DNA from: an uncultured Blautia sp.
GTDB lineage: Bacteria; Bacillota; Clostridia; Lachnospirales; Lachnospiraceae
Reading direction: 5' to 3'
Assembly: GCA_934378195.1 (NCBI GenBank)
Contig: CAKRPO010000093.1
Location: 1-5,301 of the forward strand
Length of the DNA stretch: 5,301 nucleotides
A program made the translations under genes and the position numbers. This document shows, piece after piece, positions 1-5,301 of the stretch. The stretch's first letter is position 1. Each line of letters opens with the position of its first letter. Below the pieces are notes generated by a model. The model was not told the origin of the DNA, did not search any database, and saw only the letters and a list, made by a program, of their open reading frames with translations.

Positions 1-253
1 AAAATATTCCCATCGCATCCTCCACATTCCGGCACATACTGTACACATGTTCATACATGGCTTTGAACTCCGGGTAGCTCGTGATCAGCTCAATAATCCG
101 CTCTGGTTCGTCCATACTCAGGAACACAAGCCATGCGTCCAATTTGTTCTTGATACCTTTATTGTGGACATTTTCACGGAAGATGTCAAGAGGGATAAAA
201 ATCCGCCAGAATGGTTTCCCATCCTGACGGACTTTGTAGTTACTTATTGTTTC
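1..253 (-). pseudogene. C-terminal fragment of a PD-(D/E)XK nuclease / Rpn-family transposase-like protein
   Basis: Eighty-four codons are open from 253 to the left window edge, in the same frame as the adhesin. The translation contains RIFIPLDIFRENVHNKGIKN, then a DAWLVFLS helix and an ITSYPEFKAMYEHVYSMC stretch. I recognise this as the C-terminal half of Rpn-like proteins (PD-(D/E)XK nuclease family transposases), which promote recombination. Such proteins are usually about 250-320 residues, with the catalytic acidic/Lys core in the N-terminal half. That half is absent, because the fragment starts straight after the adhesin's TAATAA. No ATG with a ribosome site precedes the conserved part; the first in-frame ATG lies inside FLSMDEP. 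I infer a truncated, untranslated remnant, possibly left by a recombination event that placed the adhesin here. The frame may continue beyond position 1. Family assignment is from memory of the motif and could be a related DUF. Confidence 0.68.
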
Positions 254-256
254 TTA

Positions 257-3200
257 TTATTTTTTGCGACGTTTGAGGTAAATTCCTCCACCAATCACTA
301 CGATTGCAGCAATAAGAAGAATTACGAAAATTCCAATCGGTGTGTTATCACCTGTTTTTACTGCTTTTGTGGATGTTGCATTAGATGAGGTTGTGGTCGT
401 TTTACCTTTGTCCTTGTCTTTATCCTTATCTTTGTCTTCATCCTGTTCCTGATTGGTGATGGTTACTTCTGCAGAAGTATTATTCTCATCGAATGTAACT
501 TCTCCGTTCTCCACTGATACATCATATTTGAAAGTTTCTTCATTTATCGGTTTTCCATCCTTATCAACCTCTGTCACATAGAAAGTCTTGGATGTTCCCT
601 GTGCAATGGATACTTTAATCTGTGCTGTCACACTGGAGCTGCCATTCAGATTCAGTGGAATAATATTCTGAGCCACATTCTCTGAAAGTTTTGTACATTC
701 TTCATCATCAAAAATACCTGCATAGAATGTCTCGTCGCTGTTCTTTGCCTTACCGGTTTTGTCTTTAAACAGTTTGGTAATACTCAGAACACCTTCTTTG
801 TAGAATCCATCCGGGAATTTCATAAAACGGTTATCAAAGTAAACTGCTTTACTTCCGTTTGGAGTTTCTACTGTAACACTGTTTCCATCTGTAAACTGTG
901 CTACATATTTTGTTCCTGCAACAACGCCGCTCAGATAGCGCACGCCGTCTTTTGTACATTCACCTACATAATAAGTCTTGTTCGGCTCCACACCTTCAAA
1001 TGTAACTGTTTCGGAAGTGGAGTTTTTGAATGTAAGTGCTTTGATCTCAGATGCAAGTTTCGTGCAGTTCTCATCTTCATAAAGTGCTACGTAGAATGTC
1101 TGATCAACTGCATAAATGTTCTCGCCTGCAACTGTCTTCAGATTCTTAGTTACTGAAATGGATGCGGATGTATCTTTCTTCTCATCCTTCATGGTAACTT
1201 TGTTGCCTGTAACTGCATCTTTTGTTTCGCTTGTTACTTTTCCTTCTTTGTCAATCATGAACTTGATACTTGCAGCAATCTTGTATCCGTCCGGAGCTGC
1301 TGTCTCGGAAAGAGTGTATGTTCCGGCTGTAAGTTTCACTGTATGTGTCTTGACTGTTCCGTTTTCATTCTTTCCATCATCACCGGATTTCCACTTGATA
1401 GGGGTAATTTCTTTTCCATCAATGTCTGTTCCGGTAATCTGGAGGAATGCACCTTCAAGTTCAGTGTTGTTGGTAAGGTCGACCTTGCTGATTTCGATGT
1501 CGCGCTTTGTTGGAGTGTATTCATTTGTAAACTTTGCTATTGCTGTTTCGTTTTCTGCTATTGTTGCTTCTGCTGTCGGTTCTCCCTCAACTGCAGTCTG
1601 GTTGATCTTTACTTGAACCTTATACCCTTCTGCTGTATAGCCGCTCTCGGTAAATTCAACCGGGGTTCCTACCGGTACCCCTTCGAGTGTCCATGTGTAC
1701 GGGCTCTCTTCTGTTCCGTCTCCGGCTGCATTATCCAGGGTAAATTCCTTGCTGGTATCATATGTGTTGGTGATCTTGAAGTCCTTCAGTGTCTTTTTCA
1801 CATCGCCCAGTCCGCTGAACACTTTTGTTACCTGTACACTTCCAAGCTTCTGCTCATATGTGTTCGTAAATGCTGCTGTTACCGGGTCTCCCTCTGCTAC
1901 TGTTACTTCTGCTTTCGGATCCCCCTCAACTGCAGTCTGGTTGATCTTTACTTGAACCTTATATCCTTCTGCTGTATAGCCGCTCTCGGTAAATTCAACC
2001 GGGGTTCCTACCGGTACCCCTTCGAGTGTCCATGTGTACGGGCTCTCTTCTGTTCCGTCTCCGGCTGCATTATCCAGGGTAAATTCCTTGCTGGTATCAT
2101 ATGTGTTGGTGATCTTGAAGTCCTTCAGTGTCTTTTTCACATCGCCCAGTCCGCTGAACACTTTTGTTACCTTAACACTTCCAAGCTTCGGTGCTTCTGG
2201 TTCATTCTGAACGATGATAACCTGTCCACCATTATACTCAGCAACTTTCGTTCCTGCTTTAATTTTAGCCTTTAATTCATTAAGTTCATCTTTCCAATGA
2301 TCTTGTGCTTTATTTACAAGAATAAAGTAATGAATCGTACTATCCAGTGCATAATTTTCTGGTGCTTTTGTTTCCTGATAAGAATATAAAGTATTAAGAT
2401 CTAACTTATCAAATAATATACCGCCATTCTCATCACTTGTTTTAGTTTCTACATCTTTCGTTGGAGTTAAGGTACTTGGAGCAACTGCTTTTATGACAAA
2501 TGTTGCATCTGCCAGTGCCTTACCTTTTTCATTTACTTTATTTATCTTAAATGTATCAATACTTCCACCTATCGTTGCCTCTGAGTATTTATATTTTACA
2601 TCCGTCTTTGTTGAAGATTTCTTTCCTACCTCTCCTTTCAGACTTGCTTCATTGCTTACCTGATATGTTGTTCCATCTGTTTTACCTACAGAAGATAAGG
2701 TTGCTCTATATGTAACAACCAGATGCTTTTCATCCGGAATAGTCAGAACCATTTTAGTTCTTCCATCATTTGTTGTGGAGAAGCTGCTTCCGAACGTTAT
2801 ATCTTCATTCGTATCGGTATCTTTTACTTTAATGCTGGTTGTATCCAAAATTAAATCCGCATCCAGCAGATCTTCTAATGTTAATGTATCCTCATTATCA
2901 AGAAGATCCTTACCATGCCAGTTTATATGGATTGTATATTCTACGATATTGTCCATACCCTCAACCTGTTTTCCGGTTTTTGAGAGCTCTCTGCTGGTCA
3001 TTTCTACTTTTCCAGTGGTTGTCTTCTTACCAACTGTTGCTTTATTTTCAAATGTAATCTTATCACCGTCTACAGTAACACCGTCTCCCGACGCTTCAGG
3101 TATTGATACGATTTTTGTCTTATAATTTATAACAGCCCGTACCTTGCCTTTTAATCCCGGAATACTAAAATGCAGTGTTCTGGTATCTTCGTCATAAGAT

Positions 3201-5301
3201 GGGGTCACTGATACTGCCTGGGTCTCTGTATCACCATTAACATTCTCCGGAAAAATTTTATAAGTCGCTGACCCTTCAACATACTCCATTCCGGCAGGAA
3301 GTACATCTGAAATCTGATTGGACAAATCTGGAAGCTCTGTACGGTCCCATGCTTGGAGTTTATTTATCACTATCTCCCACTCTGCAGTATTGCCTACGAG
3401 TTTACCATTTTTATTCAGATCAAAGTCTGTTTTCTTAATCTCAACGCTTGCATCTGCATTTCCTGTTTTGTCATTTCCATCAATTTTATAACTTATATTA
3501 GCAGAATTACCTGGCCATCCAGCAAACTGAGTATCTTTAGAATCATTATAATCTGACTTATATTTAATAGTAACCACATCAGTAATATTTTTACTGAAAG
3601 TAATCACCATTACTGCTTCTCTGTAAGGAGATTTACTGCCCGGTGTAATCTGAATTGTGTAATCTGTTCCTTTTAGAGTTGTATTGCCTTCTTTTATCTC
3701 CAGCGTATCCTTAAGGAATTTACCCTGCCAGTTGTAAAAATCTGTCAATGTATCTGTTACAACTAAATCTGTTACTGTTTTCCCTGTTGGCGGTGTAACA
3801 GTAATTGTCCATTCTGCTGTTCTGTCTTCAGAGTTTGCTGTTCCTGATTTTTGGACAATATTTTCTGATGGTTCTGATGGTCCGCTTGGCTTATTGACAG
3901 TTACGGACGTATCACCAGTGGATGTCTTATCATCTTCTGCTTTGTTCGTAAGCTTAAGTCCACCATCTGGCACATTACTGATATCCTCTGTAAGTTCTGT
4001 CTGATATACAATCTTATATACTCCACCTAAATCTGTGCAGCTTGCCGGGAAAGTATAATCGAAAGATGTAGCATTCTCATCTAAATCTCCCTCTGCTATT
4101 AAAGTATCATTGGAAACATAATACATGTTGCTACTGTTTTTATCATAGTATACCTTATATTTACCAGTATATTTATGCTTTCCACTGAGCATATCTTTAA
4201 TTGTCTTACCTGCTGCCGAATCAAGCTGCCCCGGTGTGTAATAAATTGTCCAGTTGATCACATTGTTAGCCGAATCATACTGACCAGCTTTCCTAATCTC
4301 ACGATTTTTAGCAGAAACTGTTGTGTCTGCATTGCCACTTCCGTTCTCATTCCAGGTCCACGCTGCTGCATTCTTGTTAGGATCACCGCTTGTAATCTCT
4401 GATGATATTAAGCTTGCTTTGTAAGTTAAAATGTGTTCTCCAACAGTCAGAGCCCCAAGCTGCAAATTTGCCACCCCACCTGATATATTACCAGATACGG
4501 CATTACCATCTAATTTAAACTCCGGATCCCTTGCAAACTCAAGATTGGATCCCATTGTATCAGTCAGATTTACATTTGTAACATCTTTTCCGGTAACATT
4601 CAGTTTAATTGTAAACGTAATTGTTCCATCATCATTAAGTGTGTAACTTTTTTCACCTTTTACATTTCCTTCTTCAAACCGGATAGTGATTGTATTTCCT
4701 TCTCCTGATCCCGGAAATGTAATTGTTGTTGAATCTTGATTTTCTAAAGATTTCCCATCTAATGATCCACCAAATTTTAACGTACCTGCAATACTGTTTT
4801 TATGGTCTTTAAGATATGCTTCCTCATAATAGAAAGTAATAACTCCGTCTTTAATGGTGTATGTACCCGGAATTCCCGCTGTATATGTTGGATCTGTAAT
4901 ATTCTTTGGCATATCGGTATTATCAAATGTTATTCCAGCCGGCAACTGATAAGTTGCAGACCTTACACCATCTGCTGAAGGTTTATTACTTTCTGCAAAG
5001 GCATACTCTAATTTGAACTCCAGTTTTGCATTACGAGGATACTGTTTATTCGAGTCAAAGGCTTCTGTAACCATCTGTCCACTTTTGTTGGTATAAGTAA
5101 CCTCTGCAAGAGATATACTTTTAATTGCTGTGGCTAAATCTATAGGTGTTTGGTCATCCGTCAATGCCACTGCGTCCCCGCTCACTGCCTTCACAAATAC
5201 AAACGGAGAAAATCCTTCTGTGACAACATTCGCTGCAACTACTGCGCCGTTGCCGTCCTGTGATGCGCTTCCTGCTGCAACTGCCTGTCCGTTTACGATA
5301 T
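257..5301 (-). CDS. Giant modular cell-wall-anchored adhesin with isopeptide-type stalk (5' end outside window)
   Basis: This is probably a sortase-anchored surface adhesin or fibre protein that binds a host or bacterial ligand through its N-terminal half. The frame is open from the window edge to TAA at 257-259, giving 1680 complete codons. GTG at 5192-5194 is not a credible start: 35 more in-frame codons precede it and no ribosome site is well placed. Module order is: end of an unknown module (1-50), MSCRAMM-like module (about 55-200), five tandem Ig-like modules (203-907), SpaA type (908-1035), two Cna_B copies (1040-1265), CnaB2-like (1266-1375), two related C-terminal modules (1376-1619), Asp-Lys/Thr-Ser linker (1620-1643), TG-D sorting motif (1646-1651), membrane helix (1655-1675) and KRRKK tail. 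Module families are assigned by motif recognition. Surface anchoring is strongly supported; the ligand is unknown. The fold of the N-terminal half and the exact module borders are inferred. Confidence 0.93.
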   Translation of the reverse strand, partial: IVNGQAVAAGSASQDGNGAVVAANVVTEGFSPFVFVKAVSGDAVALTDDQTPIDLATAIKSISLAEVTYTNKSGQMVTEAFDSNKQYPRNAKLEFKLEYAFAESNKPSADGVRSATYQLPAGITFDNTDMPKNITDPTYTAGIPGTYTIKDGVITFYYEEAYLKDHKNSIAGTLKFGGSLDGKSLENQDSTTITFPGSGEGNTITIRFEEGNVKGEKSYTLNDDGTITFTIKLNVTGKDVTNVNLTDTMGSNLEFARDPEFKLDGNAVSGNISGGVANLQLGALTVGEHILTYKASLISSEITSGDPNKNAAAWTWNENGSGNADTTVSAKNREIRKAGQYDSANNVINWTIYYTPGQLDSAAGKTIKDMLSGKHKYTGKYKVYYDKNSSNMYYVSNDTLIAEGDLDENATSFDYTFPASCTDLGGVYKIVYQTELTEDISNVPDGGLKLTNKAEDDKTSTGDTSVTVNKPSGPSEPSENIVQKSGTANSEDRTAEWTITVTPPTGKTVTDLVVTDTLTDFYNWQGKFLKDTLEIKEGNTTLKGTDYTIQITPGSKSPYREAVMVITFSKNITDVVTIKYKSDYNDSKDTQFAGWPGNSANISYKIDGNDKTGNADASVEIKKTDFDLNKNGKLVGNTAEWEIVINKLQAWDRTELPDLSNQISDVLPAGMEYVEGSATYKIFPENVNGDTETQAVSVTPSYDEDTRTLHFSIPGLKGKVRAVINYKTKIVSIPEASGDGVTVDGDKITFENKATVGKKTTTGKVEMTSRELSKTGKQVEGMDNIVEYTIHINWHGKDLLDNEDTLTLEDLLDADLILDTTSIKVKDTDTNEDITFGSSFSTTNDGRTKMVLTIPDEKHLVVTYRATLSSVGKTDGTTYQVSNEASLKGEVGKKSSTKTDVKYKYSEATIGGSIDTFKINKVNEKGKALADATFVIKAVAPSTLTPTKDVETKTSDENGGILFDKLDLNTLYSYQETKAPENYALDSTIHYFILVNKAQDHWKDELNELKAKIKAGTKVAEYNGGQVIIVQNEPEAPKLGSVKVTKVFSGLGDVKKTLKDFKITNTYDTSKEFTLDNAAGDGTEESPYTWTLEGVPVGTPVEFTESGYTAEGYKVQVKINQTAVEGDPKAEVTVAEGDPVTAAFTNTYEQKLGSVQVTKVFSGLGDVKKTLKDFKITNTYDTSKEFTLDNAAGDGTEESPYTWTLEGVPVGTPVEFTESGYTAEGYKVQVKINQTAVEGEPTAEATIAENETAIAKFTNEYTPTKRDIEISKVDLTNNTELEGAFLQITGTDIDGKEITPIKWKSGDDGKNENGTVKTHTVKLTAGTYTLSETAAPDGYKIAASIKFMIDKEGKVTSETKDAVTGNKVTMKDEKKDTSASISVTKNLKTVAGENIYAVDQTFYVALYEDENCTKLASEIKALTFKNSTSETVTFEGVEPNKTYYVGECTKDGVRYLSGVVAGTKYVAQFTDGNSVTVETPNGSKAVYFDNRFMKFPDGFYKEGVLSITKLFKDKTGKAKNSDETFYAGIFDDEECTKLSENVAQNIIPLNLNGSSSVTAQIKVSIAQGTSKTFYVTEVDKDGKPINEETFKYDVSVENGEVTFDENNTSAEVTITNQEQDEDKDKDKDKDKGKTTTTSSNATSTKAVKTGDNTPIGIFVILLIAAIVVIGGGIYLKRRKK
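260..370 (-). other. C-terminal sortase sorting signal (AVKTGD type), membrane helix and basic tail
   Basis: Residues 1644-1680 comprise AVKTGDNTP, a hydrophobic helix from IGIFVILL to GGIYL, and KRRKK. This is the standard three-part signal for sortase anchoring to peptidoglycan. Cleavage is expected between T1649 and G1650. The position usually held by proline in LPXTG is Val here. The stop TAA at 257-259 is followed at once by a second in-frame TAA (254-256). Confidence 0.88.
371..442 (-). repeat. Asp-Lys repeat and Thr/Ser-rich wall-spanning linker
   Basis: Residues 1620-1643 read D-E-(D-K)5-G-K and then a Thr/Ser-rich run. The (DK)5 part lies at 407-436 and is a hexamer-like GAY-AAR repeat at DNA level, so copy number can change without breaking the frame. 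Charged and Thr/Ser-rich spacers of this kind usually cross the peptidoglycan ahead of a sortase signal. Confidence 0.8.
443..808 (-). other. C-terminal stalk module B (Cna_B-like, FYAGI type)
   Basis: Residues 1498-1619 contain LSITKLFKD, then ETFYAGIFDDEECTKL, then KTFYVTEVDKDGKPI and a closing VTITNQE. The same order of motifs occurs in module A, so the two are divergent paralogues. Likely bond residues are K1509, E1577 and N1616. It has one cysteine, C1535, with no partner inside the module. This is the last folded unit before the wall-spanning linker. Confidence 0.65.
818..1174 (-). other. C-terminal stalk module A (Cna_B-like, FYVAL type)
   Basis: Residues 1376-1494 contain ASISVTKNL, then QTFYVALYEDENCTKL, then KTYYVGECTKDG and a closing VYFDNRF. 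This type occurs repeatedly in surface proteins of gut Clostridia. Likely bond residues are K1385, E1447 and N1490. Two cysteines (C1412, C1448) lie in the first and second motifs and could pair. It is related to the next module. Confidence 0.65.
1175..1504 (-). other. CnaB2-like (SpyCatcher-type) module with predicted Lys-Asp isopeptide bond
   Basis: Residues 1266-1375 read IEISKVDLTNNTELEGAF, then YTLSETAAPDGYKIAASIKF, and end VTMKDEKK. They align by eye with the CnaB2 domain of Streptococcus pyogenes FbaB, whose corresponding parts are IKFSKRDEDGKELAGA, ETAAPDGYEVATAITF and IVMVDAYK. K1272, E1332 and D1372 occupy the Lys, catalytic Glu and Asp positions. The final partner is Asp, whereas the neighbouring modules have Asn. 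Bond formation is inferred from this match. Confidence 0.78.
1505..1843 (-). other. Cna_B stalk module, second (C-proximal) copy
   Basis: This is the second 113-residue unit, at an exact offset of 339 bases from the first. It differs from the first at only one of its first 87 residues (K to Q in GSVQVTK). The changed Lys is therefore not essential, and K1159 in VTK is the better candidate for the isopeptide bond with N1259 and E1218. The last 26 residues have diverged strongly, ending AKFTNEYTPTK rather than AAFTNTYEQKL. Confidence 0.78.
1584..1850 (-). repeat. Near-identical direct repeat, copy 2 (267 bp)
   Basis: This is the partner of 1923-2189 at an offset of 339 bases (113 codons). Identity drops sharply outside the block on both sides, although the surrounding sequence still encodes the same module type on the C-terminal side. 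Long, nearly perfect direct repeats like this can recombine to gain or lose a module and can collapse in short-read assemblies. Confidence 0.9.
1844..2182 (-). other. Cna_B stalk module, first (N-proximal) copy
   Basis: This 113-residue module opens with GSVKVTKVFSGLG, has an E-box-like strand PVEFTESGYTAEGY, and closes with AAFTNTY, the usual shape of a Cna_B domain. The predicted isopeptide bond joins K1046 (in VTK) and N1146 with E1105. The following module is an almost exact copy for its first 87 residues. Cna_B arrays serve as rigid stalks that lift the binding head off the wall. Confidence 0.78.
1923..2189 (-). repeat. Near-identical direct repeat, copy 1 (267 bp)
   Basis: This block matches 1584-1850 with three mismatches by direct reading. 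One is a silent third-base change at 1964; the other two are adjacent at 2173-2174 and give one silent change and one Lys/Gln replacement. The run 1965-2172 looks fully identical to 1626-1833. The repeat covers the opening three quarters of a Cna_B module and points to a recent duplication or gene conversion. Confidence 0.9.
2195..2578 (-). other. SpaA/prealbumin-type module with a charged helical insert
   Basis: Residues 908-1035 start TFKINKVNEKGKALADATF and contain the E-box YQETKAPENY, both hallmarks of SpaA/Cna_B prealbumin-like domains of Gram-positive pilins. The expected isopeptide partners are K921 and N1032 (in VIIVQNE) with catalytic E976. An unusual Lys/Glu/Leu-rich segment, at 2240-2314 and centred on DHWKDELNELKAKIKAG, sits between two late strands and looks helical. 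The module lies at the junction of the AT-rich adhesive half and the GC-richer stalk. Confidence 0.75.
2579..4693 (-). other. Five tandem divergent Ig-like (collagen-bind / isopeptide type) modules
   Basis: Five modules of about 128-147 residues lie at 4310-4693, 3890-4306, 3437-3862, 2996-3436 and 2579-2992. The last four begin with K-x-G (K337, K484, K630, K774), with Trp or Tyr 11-14 residues later followed by an alternating T/E-I strand. All five carry D-x-L/M (TDTM, KDML, TDTL, SDVL, EDLL; D247, D369, D516, D665, D810). All five also have a hydrophobic-x-Y-K/Q/R-A/T/S strand, and a closing N-x-A (N310, N452, N598, N752, N883). The spacing of Lys, Asp and Asn fits the Lys-Asn isopeptide bond with catalytic Asp known from CnaA-type domains. 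Overall identity between modules is low, so they are old duplications or separately acquired. The isopeptide bond is inferred. Confidence 0.62.
3851..3895 (-). other. Pro/Ser-rich hinge between tandem modules
   Basis: Residues 469-483 read N-K-P-S-G-P-S-E-P-S-E-N and then lead into the next K-x-G module. This is the only obviously flexible, proline-rich linker inside the adhesive half; all other modules are joined directly. It may let the distal modules pivot on the rest of the fibre. The function is inferred from composition only. Confidence 0.5.
4700..5137 (-). other. MSCRAMM-like N-terminal adhesive module
   Basis: Residues about 55-200 contain LPAGITF, then a G-T-Y-T-I-K-D-G-V-I-T-F strand pair, then IAGTLKFGGSLDG and TTITFPGSG. 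This order of motifs resembles the N2-type Ig-like subdomain of fibrinogen/collagen-binding MSCRAMM adhesins. There the next module (4310-4693) would act as N3 and the ligand would dock between the two. The KxG...W pattern of the downstream tandem modules is not evident here, so I treat it as a separate type. Ligand specificity cannot be read from the sequence. Fold assignment is inference from motif order. Confidence 0.5.
5140..5301 (-). other. C-terminal end of a preceding module of the adhesin (GC-rich)
   Basis: This segment encodes residues 1-53 and continues upstream. It is rich in Ala, Val and Gly, and contains EGFSPFVFVKA. An F-S-x-F/Y strand of this kind often closes beta-rich domains in Gram-positive surface proteins. 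There is no signal peptide (no Lys/Arg-rich start plus hydrophobic core plus cleavage site), so the real N terminus must lie further right. Base composition is clearly richer in GC than the adjoining adhesive region: I count 34 of 60 for 5221-5280. Confidence 0.55.

Noticed and set aside
1..256. Rho-independent terminator for the adhesin
   Set aside because: I saw no GC-rich hairpin followed by a T-run in the minus-strand direction. The stop codon leads straight into the nuclease-like sequence.
254..259. Stop-codon readthrough joining the adhesin to the nuclease fragment
   Set aside because: The two are in frame, but two consecutive TAA codons make readthrough implausible, and the adhesin already ends with a complete sorting signal and basic tail.
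47..388. Plus-strand open frame of 113 codons across the nuclease fragment and the adhesin 3' end
   Set aside because: It spans two unrelated minus-strand coding segments. The opposite strand encodes recognisable nuclease and sorting-signal motifs, so the plus-strand frame is chance.
1116..1616. Plus-strand open frame of 166 codons
   Set aside because: It lies wholly antisense to the CnaB2-like and adjacent modules, has no family motif and no credible ribosome site; treated as a shadow.
1343..2275. A 310-codon plus-strand open frame opposite the stalk modules
   Set aside because: Its product is Cys/Phe-rich low-complexity sequence mirroring the Cna_B repeats, with no recognisable domain. 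It is the antisense shadow of a strongly supported coding region whose duplication extends it.
2775..3125. Plus-strand open frames (also 2839-3057, 3353-3556, 4175-4402, 4431-4646) opposite the adhesive modules
   Set aside because: All are short, antisense to well-supported module sequence and lack recognisable domains or start signals.
5192..5194. GTG as translation start of the adhesin
   Set aside because: The frame stays open to the window edge. The nearest purine-rich stretch (GAAGGA) is about 18 bases upstream, too far to serve as a ribosome site, and no signal peptide follows.

Overview
The window holds one very large minus-strand gene and a fragment of a second. Positions 257-5301 encode the C-terminal 1680 or so residues of a giant, modular, wall-anchored surface protein (adhesin or pilin-like fibre). 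Its reading frame runs off the right edge of the window, so the signal peptide, promoter and ribosome binding site are not here. Positions 1-253 hold the C-terminal half of a PD-(D/E)XK nuclease / Rpn-type transposase-like protein on the same strand and in the same frame. It has no start codon and begins directly after the adhesin's double TAA stop. No stretch longer than about 300 bases lacks coding sequence.

The sequence suggests a Gram-positive Firmicute, most likely a gut Clostridia/Lachnospiraceae-type organism. The reasons are a Cna_B/SpaA-type stalk, a C-terminal TG-D sorting signal followed by a membrane helix and KRRKK tail, moderate to low GC, and a neighbouring Rpn-like gene of a kind common there. 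This is family-level inference, not a species call.

Layout from the protein's N to C terminus (right to left; residues counted from the first complete codon in the window, 5297-5299). A GC-rich end of a preceding module (5140-5301) is followed by an MSCRAMM-like adhesive module (4700-5137). Next come five divergent tandem Ig-like modules, all with a D-x-(L/M) strand motif and the last four also with a K-x-G start (2579-4693). Then a SpaA-type module (2195-2578), two nearly identical 113-residue Cna_B modules (1505-2182), a module strongly like CnaB2 of FbaB (the SpyCatcher parent domain; 1175-1504), and two related C-terminal modules (443-1174). The protein ends in an Asp-Lys repeat, a Thr/Ser linker and the anchor (257-442). 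Nearly every module from 4693 leftwards has a plausible Lys / acidic / Asn-or-Asp triad for an intramolecular isopeptide bond, so the likely design is a sticky head on a long, covalently stiffened stalk.

Points of interest are the compositional break between the AT-rich adhesive half and the GC-richer stalk, the recent stalk duplication, the Lys-Asp type module, the proline-less sorting motif, and the nuclease remnant fused to the end of the adhesin gene. I found no RNA gene, CRISPR array, insertion sequence end, riboswitch or convincing terminator.
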